Below, one piece after another: positions 1-9,612 of a stretch of DNA of 39,326 bases. The stretch spans positions 1 through 39,326 of the forward strand of contig JAYMSP010000896.1 of NCBI GenBank assembly GCA_036897095.1, in the 5' to 3' direction. The notes beneath the pieces are model-generated. The model ran no database searches, had not been told where the DNA came from, and saw nothing but the letters and a program-made list of their open reading frames with translations. Every line of letters begins with the position of its first letter. The stretch's first letter is position 1. Made by a program: the position numbers and the translations under genes. This DNA is from Plantago elongata. Taxonomy: Eukaryota > Streptophyta > Magnoliopsida > Lamiales > Plantaginaceae.

Positions 1-222
1 AATCCCCAAATTTCAAATTAAGTAAGGGTTTCGCTAAATACCTCGATTCCGAATTGAACAAATTGAGAGAGGCGGCAAGAGGTGGGTCGGTCGGTTGGCC
101 GGATTTTGTCGGTCCGCGGCGGCGGGGAGAAGAAACGGGAAGGAAGGGCCCATTTCTCCCGAATAAAAGGATTTTCTAGCGACGGATTTTATCCGTCGCT
201 ATTTCACAGTTTTCTTGTAGTG
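1..222. mobile_element. Terminal part of a CACTA (En/Spm-type) DNA transposon
   Basis: The stretch ends at 210-222 with the complement of cactacaagaaaa, the usual plant CACTA terminus. Just inside lies a near-perfect hairpin: tagcgacggat at 177-187 pairs with atccgtcgcta at 191-201, as expected for subterminal transposase-binding repeats of this superfamily. The other end lies outside the window, so size and autonomy cannot be judged. GC content at 80-160 is clearly higher than in the AT-rich DNA that follows, consistent with a boundary at 222. No transposase motif is visible. The 84-residue reading frame starting at 82 runs through this terminus and is not a gene. Confidence 0.72.
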
Positions 223-1822
223 CAAATTAAGTTTTTAAGTTGCTCTTATCGCATTCTTATAGTTGATTTGTCATGTGAATTTAGTTCCCTAGTTAGAATT
301 AACCCATTTTTAGAGTTGAGTTTACCTTCAAATTAAGTTTTTGAGCTTGAATCATTCATTCGTTTAAGTACTTTTTCAATGTATGGGGGTTTATTCTCCG
401 AATAGAGTTTCCAAGTTGTACTTATCTTATTCTTACATTTTGTTTGACTTTGGCATGAGTTCCCACATTAAAATTATGTTATTCACAGTGTTGAATTTTA
501 TTTTCTAGATTGAGTTCACAATTTCGGATTATTCTATTCATAAAGTTCGTTTAAGGCTCAATTTGAGTTTGTAATAACTTATCTCTTACTTAGCCAAATT
601 AGATGTATTTAAAAAATCGACCCTTGTTAAATGGTCTTTTTTTTTCTTTTTTTAGTTTAGCACTCATGGTTCGAACAATTACCAATGATTTCAAATTTGT
701 ACAATAAATTGAAACTAATTACAAAACAACAAAAAAGAAAAAATATCAAAGATTCTCAATTTATATAATAGTTTTTTCTATTTTACCTTTTCTTTTTGTC
801 TTCTCTATTTTTCAAATTTAATTTACATTTCAACCTCCAACATTATTATTCTTCTTTGGTACACAACATTTTTCTTCAATTTTCACTTCGATTATTTACC
901 ATACGATAAACACCACGGTTCGATTGGTGCTAAAGACCATTTGGCACCAAATATTACAAGAAAAAAGAAAAAAAAAAGACCCAACATGTAATATCGAGTT
1001 GTTACTTATAGAGTTAAAGTTAACTGAGTTAATATAATATTATAAATTAGTGTGTCATGCATTAATATAGTGTTGTAACTTAAATGAAATGCTTGAATTA
1101 AAATATTTGGGGGGCACCGGTTTGTTAGGAACCCAAACTCTGCTAAATTATAAGAAAAGTATATAAAAATATATTTTGGAGCTCTTGTTCAGAGCTTTCA
1201 TGTAGGAACGAATCTATGTTCTAATTATCTTACTCATTTAGTATCACTTACATTATTTTTTCATATAGTGTAATTCACTATTTGAATATAATTTCCTTGC
1301 TGTAACAATCTTATTCTCAAGGTTATCTTATACCATTTAAATTGAAACTATGTCATTTTTAGATTATTTTTCTTACATAATGTGTTATACCTTTCAAATA
1401 GAATTTCATGTATCTTATTCTTAAGGTTGGTTATCTTGTTGAGTTATAAGTATGGATCTTTATGTTGCTATTAAGGTAACGGTTTATAATTACATATTAT
1501 TTTTTTAAGAGCCTAAACTTCTAATTTCTAATAAATTGTTTTATTTATGTTCATAAAAGATAATTAGAGTGACTCAATTAATGAGATATAATATTTAATT
1601 TCAGAGAACATTACGCTACATAAACTCGATTTACATATAACTTCCATACCATATGACCACCTTAACTATGACTTCCTACGTTGAATTAATTTTCGAAGAT
1701 TGATTATCACATTCATTGAGTTTAATTTATCATTCAAATAGAGTTCAAAATGAATTGTCTCATTCATGGCGTTGGTTTCCTACTCAAAATTTTACTATTT
1801 GAATTATATTAACACATAATTC

Positions 1823-1912
1823 AAGGTTTTACAAAATAAATATTATTGATTAATTCACGGTTTTACTAAATAAATATTATTGATTGATCACGGTTTTACA
1901 AAATATTTATTA
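1823..1912. repeat. Short tandem repeat, about 34-bp unit, 2.7 copies
   Basis: Three successive units start at 1823, 1857 and 1890. Each begins with (a)cggttttac(a/t)aaat and continues with aaatattattgatt. Unit lengths are 34 and 33 bases, and the third copy is truncated. It lies in AT-rich DNA with no associated gene. Confidence 0.7.
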
Positions 1913-2197
1913 ATATAATTTTGAATAAAATATTTATGGTTTCATATCATATGTAAGAATAAATACAAATTGAGATGGAAGATATTGATTAAGGTAAAAT
2001 GCTAGATATATGGAACTATGGAAGTAATCAACGTGTTAGTAATTGTTTGAAGTGGAATTTATCGAACGTTTTATCAAGAAAACAATGCATCCTCAACTTC
2101 ATTGAGTACAGAAATTGAATGGAATATAATGAGAATTAAACTGTATACTAAATAAATGAAGGGGCTTGTTTTGAGGGGGAGAAATGAATAAGGTTGT

Positions 2198-2262
2198 CCA
2201 GTTCAGTTCAGTTCAATTTAGTTCAGTTCAAATCAATTAAGTATATTTCAGTTAAATAGAAC
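2198..2262 (+). repeat. gttcagttcag-type repeat arm (dispersed)
   Basis: The segment reads cagttcagttcagttc, then a second gttcagttcaaat block, then tttcagttaaatagaacac. The same order (cttcagttcagttta, then tttcagttgaagagaata) occurs at 31075-31112. An inverted version occurs at 20793-20853. It is probably one arm of an old foldback or MITE-like repeat family. Confidence 0.5.
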
Positions 2263-2868
2263 ACAATCTAAATTATCTGTGTGATTAACAATATCAGCTC
2301 CATCCATATTAATTCTCATAAATTTGTATGCTACATGCATGTGGACAATTTTGGAAAATAGAATTTAAATGGTATAAAATTCACATAATTTTTAGACTTT
2401 GAGAACGAATGTTCTTTAAATGGATATGGATGTATGGATTTTGAATGAAATTCCACATTAATTTGTCGTTTGAGACAATTCTTAGTGAAAAGTGAAGACA
2501 ATTAACGAAATGAAATAAATTGAAAAACATAAGTATTATTTTATGTTTGTACATGGCAAGGAAAACAAATAGATAATCAATTCCAACTGAAAATATTTTT
2601 ACAAAAATCAACTATTCTTCTTGTGCTTGGCTTTAGCTACAAATTGTCAAGAAGATCGCTAGTTATTATTTGCAATTGTAACTCAGCAACTCGATTGACT
2701 ACATCGACTCGGAAACAACCAATGTGCCACTCACTCCGCCGTCGTACTATTATCATCACCATGCGTCAGTGATACCAACGAATCAAAGAATTCAATAAAT
2801 TGCAGTTCAACAAACACATGACTGCGTGAGAGTCTATTAACTATACGGTAAGATCTAATAACATCATA

Positions 2869-3334
2869 TCATATAATGGTGATGATAATAGTATACGAAC
2901 CAATATACTCACTGCCATGATCATCATGCATACGGTAATTATTCAAATACAGATTAAAACAGTCATCACTAACTTTGGAGTATTGTAGGAAATATACTCC
3001 GGATACCCTTAAATACGCAAACTCTCCACTACTGTCAGTACCGGAAACATCAATCCACCCTTGGATAAACTTGTAAACAGACATTCTCATCATCTCCTGA
3101 TCCATATATATAAACTCCTTCGTACCACAATTTCCGCAACCTGGATATTGAAATACTAAATTAATCGAGTTGATAAGAAGCTGAGATTGGGTTTCGTCGC
3201 TGGAAATTAAGAAATTAAGTACCAATGAAGCGAGTCATGAATTGAACATCATGAAACGCAACTTTGCGGGTGTTGAAGCCAGAAGGAGTTTTGATGTTCT
3301 TGTTGGCAGTGTGGCCGTCATGGTCATGTTTCAT
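2869..3334 (-). CDS. Hypothetical two-exon gene, 127 codons, function unknown
   Basis: Exon 1 runs 3334-3223, starting with a histidine-rich MKHDHDGHTANKN. Exon 2 runs 3140-2869 and ends in a stop. The intron 3222-3141 begins gtactt and ends atatccag. Joining the exons keeps frame and makes a C-G-N-C-G pair just after the junction. The exon 2 product is hydrophilic and plausible, with a YKFIQGWIDVSG segment and SGEFAYLRVSGVYFLQYS. Base composition is more gene-like than the flanks. I do not recognise a family. The frame stays open upstream of the chosen ATG, so an earlier exon may exist. No promoter or poly(A) signal was identified. The alternative is a decayed exon fragment of a larger gene captured among transposons. 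The gene structure is inferred only from splice sites and frame. Confidence 0.4.
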
Positions 3335-3652
3335 GTTTTTCTTAAAACCATGTTCTTTTAGGCTGGAATTATATAATATGTTTGAACTGAAAGATATACT
3401 TATAGGTGGAGAAATTCCAAGTTAAATATGGTAATCACATAATTGTTGATTCCCTGGTATTATTAGCTATTGTTTTATAGGAATAAATTAAAAGTAATCA
3501 AGCCTACAATTAATTTATTTGTAATGAAACACCAATCTGTTACTATATATATAATCCTTAATTGCAGTTTAACATAATTCATTATAGGTTGACCGTGTGA
3601 TCCAACTTAATGTGGTGGTATGTGAATTGAGAAGGTTTGTAATAATAAGAGA

Positions 3653-4679
3653 TTAAAATGTAGCTAAATTTACAATATTTCTTGACAATGAGAGTGGCCT
3701 GGTTGTGGTGCAAGTATATATGCTATTACTCATATGGTCACTATTCATCGTCTTCTGTTGGAATATATTCGCATTTCGCACCTGCCAAGTTGCATATATT
3801 GTTTCCACAAATGCCGCTTTCACAATCCTGCCTTTACTACTCTTACCATTTGACAAACGTAAGATCCATATCATCCTTCCGGCACATGTTGCACTTTAAG
3901 CCAATCCAAAAGCATCAGCCATATCCTCTTACTTTGTGCGCATTCAAAAGACAAATGATGCACACTCTCATCTTCTCCACACCAAATACACTTCATATCA
4001 GCAATCATGCCAAATCGGAAGAGCCTCTCCTTTGTGGGTAACCGGTTCCAACCAAACAACAAACATAGATCTAGGTCTAGCGATGTTAAATCCAAGTATT
4101 TTCCAAGGCACCTGGATTCTGTCACCTCTGGTTTCTTTATACATTGCCCTGGTCACAAACTTTCCAGTAAGTAGAGCATGCTGCCACACCTGTGAAGTGA
4201 TGCAATAATCCCTGCAATTTAGCATGGCTTTGAGTATCCAGGAACAACTACTAGTATTAACATAATCCATCACGCTTTGATTTTTGAAAAAATTATATAT
4301 GGAGCCACTTAACCCACATCTTATCATCTTTACTAGAAAGACTCCACAACAACTTTAACATTGTAGCCTTATTCCAGTCCTTGAGAGAAATCAGCTGTTT
4401 TTGGATCACAAACCTTGTCTCAAGCAACGAGACTCTTCCTACTTATCTCATCCTTCCCACTCCACAAGAATGTTGTACATAACCCCTCAATATAATGCAA
4501 AACCTTATTTGGGAGTGGAAAAACCTGTAACCAATAATTGGTCATAGAAAACAAAACACTTTTCACACCCAGCATAGCTAAGCAACTTTGAAGTCCAGTG
4601 TCTTATTCTCCCTACCACTTTGTCAATCAGTGGCAAGCACATAGTAACAGTTAGCTTCTTGCTTGCCAATGGCGCACCT
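3653..4679 (-). pseudogene. LINE ORF2 C-terminal part (zinc-binding RT domain), disabled
   Basis: Reading on the minus strand from 4674, the start matches the post-RT region of plant LINEs (APLASKKL, then PLIDKVVGRIRHWTSKLLSYAG). It is followed by a zf-RVT-type domain (RLPTKERLFRFG, IWCGEDESVHHLSFECA, IW) and a C-terminal tail (KAAFVETIYATWQVRNANIF). The frame changes at least near 4030-4060 and again near 3870, and stops interrupt it, so it cannot be translated as one protein. The matching upstream RT segment lies at 9367-9612, on the far side of a copia insertion. Bases 4675-4679 (cacct) are the target-site copy made by that insertion. No poly(A) tail is evident at the 3' side. Confidence 0.82.
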
Positions 4680-4772
4680 TGTCAAGCTATAAGTCAGGAA
4701 AAAGGAAATCAATCTTTCATCATACAATTTGCATAAACAGCATTTGTAATAGAAGCGTTACGTTTTATGTAA
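4680..4772 (+). repeat. Probable 5' LTR of copia-1
   Basis: It starts tgtcaagctataag right after the target duplication. The end is inferred: ttagtagcaag at about 4772-4782 looks like a degraded tRNA-Met primer-binding site (canonical tggtatcagagc), and the resulting length equals the 3' copy. Identity to the 3' LTR is low by eye. Confidence 0.45.
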
Positions 4773-4840
4773 TTAGTAGCAAGTTATCGATTGTCAATCG
4801 TCTTCTCTGTTATCGATTGATCTAATTGAGTAACCGTCCA

Positions 4841-5842
4841 ATGGCTGGCTCGACAACTGCTTCGAATTCAACCAATTCTCCACCCCGTGGTACTTCTTCC
4901 GGCTCACCACCACCACGAACCTTGTTGCCACCCCTACCGAAGATTCGAATTCACCGTATTACATTCACCCTGGTGATTCAACTGCCATTCGAGTGGTTGC
5001 AGAGACATTCACAGGTGACAATTTCACTGCCTGGGAAACTTCCGTTCTCATGGGATTTATTCGTGTGAATGCATTGCTTACTTCTTGGCTTCTTTACTCT
5101 ATTCATCCCACTATTCGCCATACTCTAATTCATTTTTAAGAATTGTAAACAACTCTGGGATGAAATTCATCTCCGTTATGTAAAGATTGATGGTGCACGG
5201 GTTTTTGCATTGGAACGCAGTCTCACCAATATGAAACAAAACAAACAGGCCATCACTGTGTATCACAATGCTTTTAAGAGCTTGTGGGATGAATACTGTA
5301 CCTATAGAGGTGTTCCTACTTGCCACTGTGGTAAATGTGAATGTTTGATAGTATCTAATTCTACCCTTCAAGAAAGAGACTGCTCTACAAAAAATTTAGT
5401 TGGCTTGAATGACAGTTATGCTGCTATTCGAAGCCAGATTCTGATGATTACCCCTTTTCCTTCCTTAACCAAGATTTTTTCAATCCTATCTCAAGAAGAA
5501 AGCCATATGGGTTTACAATCTTCTGTCTCTCAGACTGATTCTCAGGCAATGGTTACCACTACTCACAATTTTAAACCTTCTTAGACTCAACAAAACTACA
5601 CCTCTCAATCTTTCCCTGATAGAAGAAGAAACACATTGAAATGCAAATTTTGTGGTTTCTCTGGCCATACAGTTGATAAGTGTTTTCAGATTATTGGCTA
5701 TCCTCCCAACTGGAGAGGTCCTAAAGGCATCAGGAAGGCTGCACCTGCTCCCTCTACTACTAATACAACCTCCAATCAAACATTTACTTCAGCCATTCTC
5801 CTGCCACTAACACTGCTGAGCAACCTCACCTACTGCTGCTGA
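4841..5842 (+). pseudogene. copia-1 gag (nucleocapsid) remnant
   Basis: The ATG at 4841 opens MAGSTTASNS. The frame then shifts near 4930-4947 into the gag-polyprotein-like segment YYIHPGDSTAIRV / FTGDNFTAWETSVLMGF, stops at 5137-5139, and resumes in the third frame from about 5141 (LWDEIHLRY, ALERSLTNMKQ). An in-frame TAG lies at 5582-5584. A CCHC zinc knuckle follows at about 5639-5680 (CKFC, GH, VDKC), then IIGYPPNW. It would form the RNA-binding capsid precursor of the element. At least two frameshifts and two stops make it non-functional. Confidence 0.8.
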
Positions 5843-6005
5843 TATTGGTGATGATTGTTTCAACCCTGACATGTACCACAAACACATGGAGTTTGTGAAG
5901 TCTCATCACTCACCACAAGCATTCTCACCATGCCAATGTTGCAGTCTCTAGCTCACCAAACATTGATCCCACTTCAGGTATCTCACTCTCTTCTTCACAG
6001 CTTCT

Positions 6006-6621
6006 GTGCTCTTTAATATTGCTAAGCATGTGTGGATTTTAGACACTGGAGCCTCTGACCATATGATATGTAGTTCTTCTCTGTTCACCTCCACTCCTCA
6101 AGCTATTTCAATCAATATACAACTCCCTACAGGAACTACTACTCCTTCCACACATATGGGACATGTCACTATCTCCCCTGCATTAATCTTGCATAATGCT
6201 TTTTTTGTTCCTCTTTTTAAATTCAATCTAATCTCTTTATCTCACCTTACTAGATATGAGCATGTTTCTGTCTATCTCACTGAACTTAATGGTGTTACAT
6301 GACAAGTTGTCCAAGAAGATTATTGGTTTGGCAGAAATTAAGAATGGTCTATACCACTTGAAGACTGATTCTTCCTCTTTTGGCCATCTTATGCCGCTTT
6401 TACAACAATTTTCTCCTTGTACTGCATTTGTTAATTCCTGTATTTATCCTAGCACTTGGCATATGAGGCTAGGCCATTTATCTGCTGACAGGCTAGCTAA
6501 AATCATCACTATGCCTCTCAATGTCTGTAACATTTCACCTTGTGATGTATGCCAATATGCTAAGCAAAAACGGCTCTCATTCTCTGATTCTATTACTACT
6601 ACTACTCATTGTTTGATCTAA
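6006..6621 (+). pseudogene. copia-1 aspartic protease and GAG-pre-integrase remnant
   Basis: The protease core is WILDTGASDHM near 6031-6065, with the DTG active-site triad intact, and ends around FVPLFKFNLISLS. The reading frame changes between 6256 and 6302. The next frame carries the GAG-pre-integrase segment: NGLYHL, then WHMRLGHLSADRL near 6458-6500, and the CDVCQYAKQ metal-binding pair near 6543. In an active element these parts belong to one polyprotein that is cleaved by the protease. The frameshift inside the pair shows this copy is dead. Confidence 0.85.
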
Positions 6622-7310
6622 TTCTTATGGACATCTGGGGTCCTTTTCATCAACAATCTTATAATGGTTTTCAATTCTTCCTCACTATCGTTAATGACTA
6701 TTCTCGTACCACTTGGGTTTATTTAATGCACCATAAGTCTGAAACTTGTATGCATATTATTCACTTTTATGACTATGTTCTCACTCAGTTTAAAACAAAG
6801 ATAAAATCAATCCGTTCTGATAATGGTGCTGAGTTCCTCTTTAGTCAATTTTATAATGACCATGGCATCGTACATCAGAGGTCTTGTGTCTCTACCCCTC
6901 AACAAAATTGCAGGGTAGAACGCAAACACCAACACATCTTGCAGGTTGCCCGAGCTCTCCTTTTCCAGGCATCCTTACCCACCATGTTCTGGAGTGATGC
7001 TGTCTTGACAGCAGTTTACATAATTAATCGTGTTCCCTCTGCTCTTCTCCACCACAAATCACCTTATGAGGTCCTTTTTTCCACTCCACCAGACTACTCC
7101 ATTCTTAGAACTTTTGGCTGCCTTTGCTATACCTCTAACCTCACACCTGGCAAGAATAAATTCACTGCTAGAGCTCACAAATGCGTATTCCTTGGATATC
7201 CCTTTGGTTTTAAGGGATACAAGGTCTATGATCTTTCCTCACATAAAACTCTGATATCTAGAGACATAAAAAATTTTGAAAACCATTTTCCTTTTAAACA
7301 TCAATCACTT
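6609..7310 (+). pseudogene. copia-1 integrase core remnant
   Basis: The retroviral-type integrase catalytic triad is visible: D in LMDIWGP near 6627, D in SIRSDNGAEF near 6808-6835, and E in RVERKHQ near 6915. It is followed by AVYIINRVPSALLHHKSPYEVLF and a FLGYPFGFKGYKVYDL segment typical of the C-terminal side of copia integrase. The otherwise invariant glycine before RVERKHQ is a cysteine (QQNCRVERKHQ). The frame is lost after about 7310. From there the long reading frame continues only as a proline/leucine-rich shadow, while the linker resumes in another frame (RRSSREKALPAH near 7525). Confidence 0.85.
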
Positions 7311-7519
7311 GACTTCACTAACACCACTCAACTTACTACCCCATCTGTCCTCCACACGTTACACCTCACTCCTCTACAGCACCTGACGATGTTCCTTCCT
7401 CACCACCACATTCTCCCATCACCACTACTCATGCTCCCATCTCTCCTCCTACAGAAACTGGTACCACAAATACGCCTTCACCACCTTCTTCTCCTGTTGC
7501 CCCTCCTAATATTCATACC

Positions 7520-8430
7520 ACTAGAAGATCTAGTAGAGAAAAGGCTCTCCCAGCTCATCTACAGATCTATGAATGTGCACTACCTCCATCTCTCCAGCAC
7601 ACAACCCATCAGGCAAACTCCACTGCAACATCAGGTGTACTCTATCCTATATCAAATATTTTGTCTACTTCACTTTTATCACCTGATTTTGCTTGTTTTA
7701 CTGCCTCCATTACTATTCTCAAAGAACCTAAAAATTTCAGAGAAGCTTCACAATTTCCTGAATGGAATTTGGCTATGCAACAAGAAACTGCTGCCTTAGA
7801 ATCGAACAATACATGGACTATGTGTGACTTACCCCCAGGTAAGCGTGTTATAGGCTGTAATTGGGTCTATAAGACCAAAATCAAAGCTGATGGCACGTTA
7901 GACAGGTATAAGGCACGTTTAGTTGCTCAAGGATATAATCAGGAAGATGGTTTTGATTATTTTAACACCTTCTCCCCTATAGTTAAACTCACTACTGTCA
8001 GACTTCTCCTTTCCCTTGCTGTTTCTAAGCATTGGCATATTCACCAACTTGACATTAATAGTGCCTTTATCCATGGTGACCTTGATGAGGAAATATATAT
8101 GTCCCCTCCCCCTGGTTATCATTCTACTAACAAGGTATGCAGGTTGAACAAACAAAAGTCTTTATGGCCTTAATCAGGCTTCAAGACAATGGTTCCTTAA
8201 ACTGACTGAATTCCTTCTATCCATTGGCTTTACACAATCTCTTGCTGACTCTTCTCTCTTCACTAGACACTCTGCTTCTTCTTTCCTTTGCTTATTGGTT
8301 TATGTGGATGATATCATTATTTATGGTACTAGTCTGCATGATATTTCTTCTGTGAAAATTTCTCTGCATGATCAATTCACTATTAAAGATATTGGTCCCT
8401 TGAGGTATATGCTAGGCACATAAATTGCCA
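7520..8430 (+). pseudogene. copia-1 reverse transcriptase remnant
   Basis: The region [57 protein letters not shown] and QLDINSAFIHGDL is the conserved N-terminal part of copia RT. A 4-base duplication of aaca at about 8147-8154 shifts the frame just before the SLYGL-type motif. The correct frame then continues through QASRQWF to the catalytic YVDDI at 8301-8315. An in-frame TAA at 8421-8423 follows (the codon fits a mutated CAA). With the shift and the stop it cannot be functional. Confidence 0.88.
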
Positions 8431-9278
8431 GGTCTGATGCTGGTCTCTTCTTATATCAACGAAAATATGTTCTTGATATTTTAGAAGATGTTGGTTTTTT
8501 GGCTTCTAAACCTGCTGATACTCCCATGGACAGTAGAATCAAACTTTCTGCTAATGATGGCACCATTTTGACTGATCCTAAGGTTTTTCGAAGATTGATT
8601 GGTCGGCTACTTTGTTTAACTGTTACTAGACCTGACATTGCTTATAGTGTTCAGACTCTTAGTCAATTTCTTTCTAAACCTACTACTTCTCATCTTACTG
8701 CTGCTTATAGAATATTGAGATATCTAAAAGGCACCATTTCCAATGGTCTTTTTTATTCAGTTCATAATGATTTTCATTTGAAGGGTTATGCTGATTCTGA
8801 TTGGGCTGGGTGTGTTGACACTAGGAAAAGTGTTTCTGGCTATTATTTTTATCTTGGTGACTCTCTTATTAGCTGGAAAAGTAAGAAATAACAGGTGGTT
8901 AGTCGGTCTAGTACTGAGGCTGAGTACCGAGCAGCTGCTACTGCAGTTTTTGAGGCTCAGTGGCTTATGTATCTTCTCAAGGATCTTCAAGTTGCTCATG
9001 ATTTTTCGGTCTTATTGTATACAGATAGTTTATCAACATATTACTTGGCTCAGAATCCAGTTCAACATCAACGAACGAAGCACATCGAACTTGTTTGCCA
9101 TATCATTCGTGAGAAGATCTCCTCTGGATTGATTCATTTCATTCACATAAGCAATGTTCATCAAGTAGCTGACATCTATACCAAGCCTCTTCCTTCTCCT
9201 GCTTTCACAAGACTTATTACCAAGATGAACTTGTTTAATCTCCATGTTCCTCTTGGGGGGGGGGGGGGGTTGAGATAA
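8431..9278 (+). pseudogene. copia-1 RNase H and C-terminal RT remnant
   Basis: It contains LLCLTVTRPDIAYSV, the RNase H start LKGYADSDWAGC near 8775-8815, RKSVSGYYFYLG and ISWKSKK. An in-frame TAA follows at 8889-8891 where the family has glutamine, then VVSRSSTEAEYRA, LYTDSLSTYYLAQNP and the C-terminal VADIYTKPLP. Apart from that single stop the frame is open to 9278. It ends in a glycine run encoded by the poly-G tract. Confidence 0.88.
9255..9269 (+). promoter_or_regulatory. Polypurine tract region of copia-1, an uninterrupted run of 15 G
   Basis: Fifteen consecutive G lie immediately upstream of the probable 3' LTR, where the polypurine tract primes plus-strand synthesis in LTR elements. 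Family members usually have a shorter mixed purine run, so this looks like expansion by slippage. Confidence 0.6.
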
Positions 9279-9361
9279 GTATCTTTTTCTCATTCATTCT
9301 TCTTGTAAACTCAAGATTCTCTCAATCAATTTTCTCCCTCCATGAATTCTCAATTGTAACA
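9270..9361 (+). repeat. Probable 3' LTR of copia-1
   Basis: It starts ttgagataagt after the polypurine tract and ends caattgtaaca, immediately before the cacct target copy at 9362-9366. The first two bases of the LTR appear lost into the G run. Length matches the inferred 5' LTR, but sequence similarity to it is only patchy. Confidence 0.5.
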
Positions 9362-9366
9362 CACCT

Positions 9367-9612
9367 AGATATTTGAAAGGCAATGCCCCTTCAACAAATC
9401 CAGTAATCTGTAATATCTGAGTTCCATTAACCTCTGCCACCCCTCCAAAATATGTCTTGCGCTTGGTAGTACTAGCTTTCAATCCAGTGGCATGAGAAAA
9501 TTCATGAAATTTATCCATTAAGAGTGTCACTGAATGGGCATCACCTCTACTAAATAATAGTAGATCATCAGCAAAGCACAGATTAACCAATCCCAACTTC
9601 ATCCATTCTTGT
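9367..9612 (-). pseudogene. LINE ORF2 reverse-transcriptase fragment (palm motif)
   Basis: The minus-strand reading gives LGLVNLCFADDLLLFSRGD, the FADD catalytic box of non-LTR retrotransposon RT. It continues through MDKFHEFSHATGLKA and ends at LPFKYLG, exactly at the copia insertion site. The continuation of the same LINE is at 3653-4679. Upstream (above about 9612) the similarity stops, so this copy is 5'-truncated. It is one fragment and cannot be expressed as a protein. Confidence 0.85.

Larger units (their letters stand above)
223..2868. other. AT-rich intergenic DNA without a recognisable gene
   Basis: No reading frame here resembles a protein family, and long A/T runs dominate. Weak internal repetition is visible: the stretch from about 235 to 340 resembles that from about 400 to 510, sharing motifs such as aagttg-ctcttat/cttatctta and gagtttac/gagttcac. 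This suggests a very old duplicated or transposon-derived sequence. Two better-defined repeats inside it are listed separately. Confidence 0.5.
4680..9361 (+). mobile_element. Ty1/copia LTR retrotransposon (copia-1), full length, decayed
   Basis: The boundaries are set by a perfect 5-bp target duplication, cacct at 4675-4679 and 9362-9366, with element termini tg (4680) and ca (9361). Inside, in copia order, are gag with a zinc knuckle, protease, GAG-pre-integrase, integrase, reverse transcriptase and RNase H. The host sequence on both sides is one LINE. Removing the element and one cacct copy restores a continuous LINE reading frame across the junction. Several frameshifts and three in-frame stops disable it. 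The short terminal segments (about 93 bases each) resemble each other only weakly. Confidence 0.9.

Noticed and set aside
82..336. 84-codon frame on the plus strand
   Set aside because: It runs across the CACTA terminus at 222 and has no recognisable family.
7310..7799. Continuation of the integrase frame as a long leucine/proline-rich protein
   Set aside because: The true linker and RT resume in another frame (RRSSREKALPAH, then RT motifs). This is a shadow created by a frameshift.
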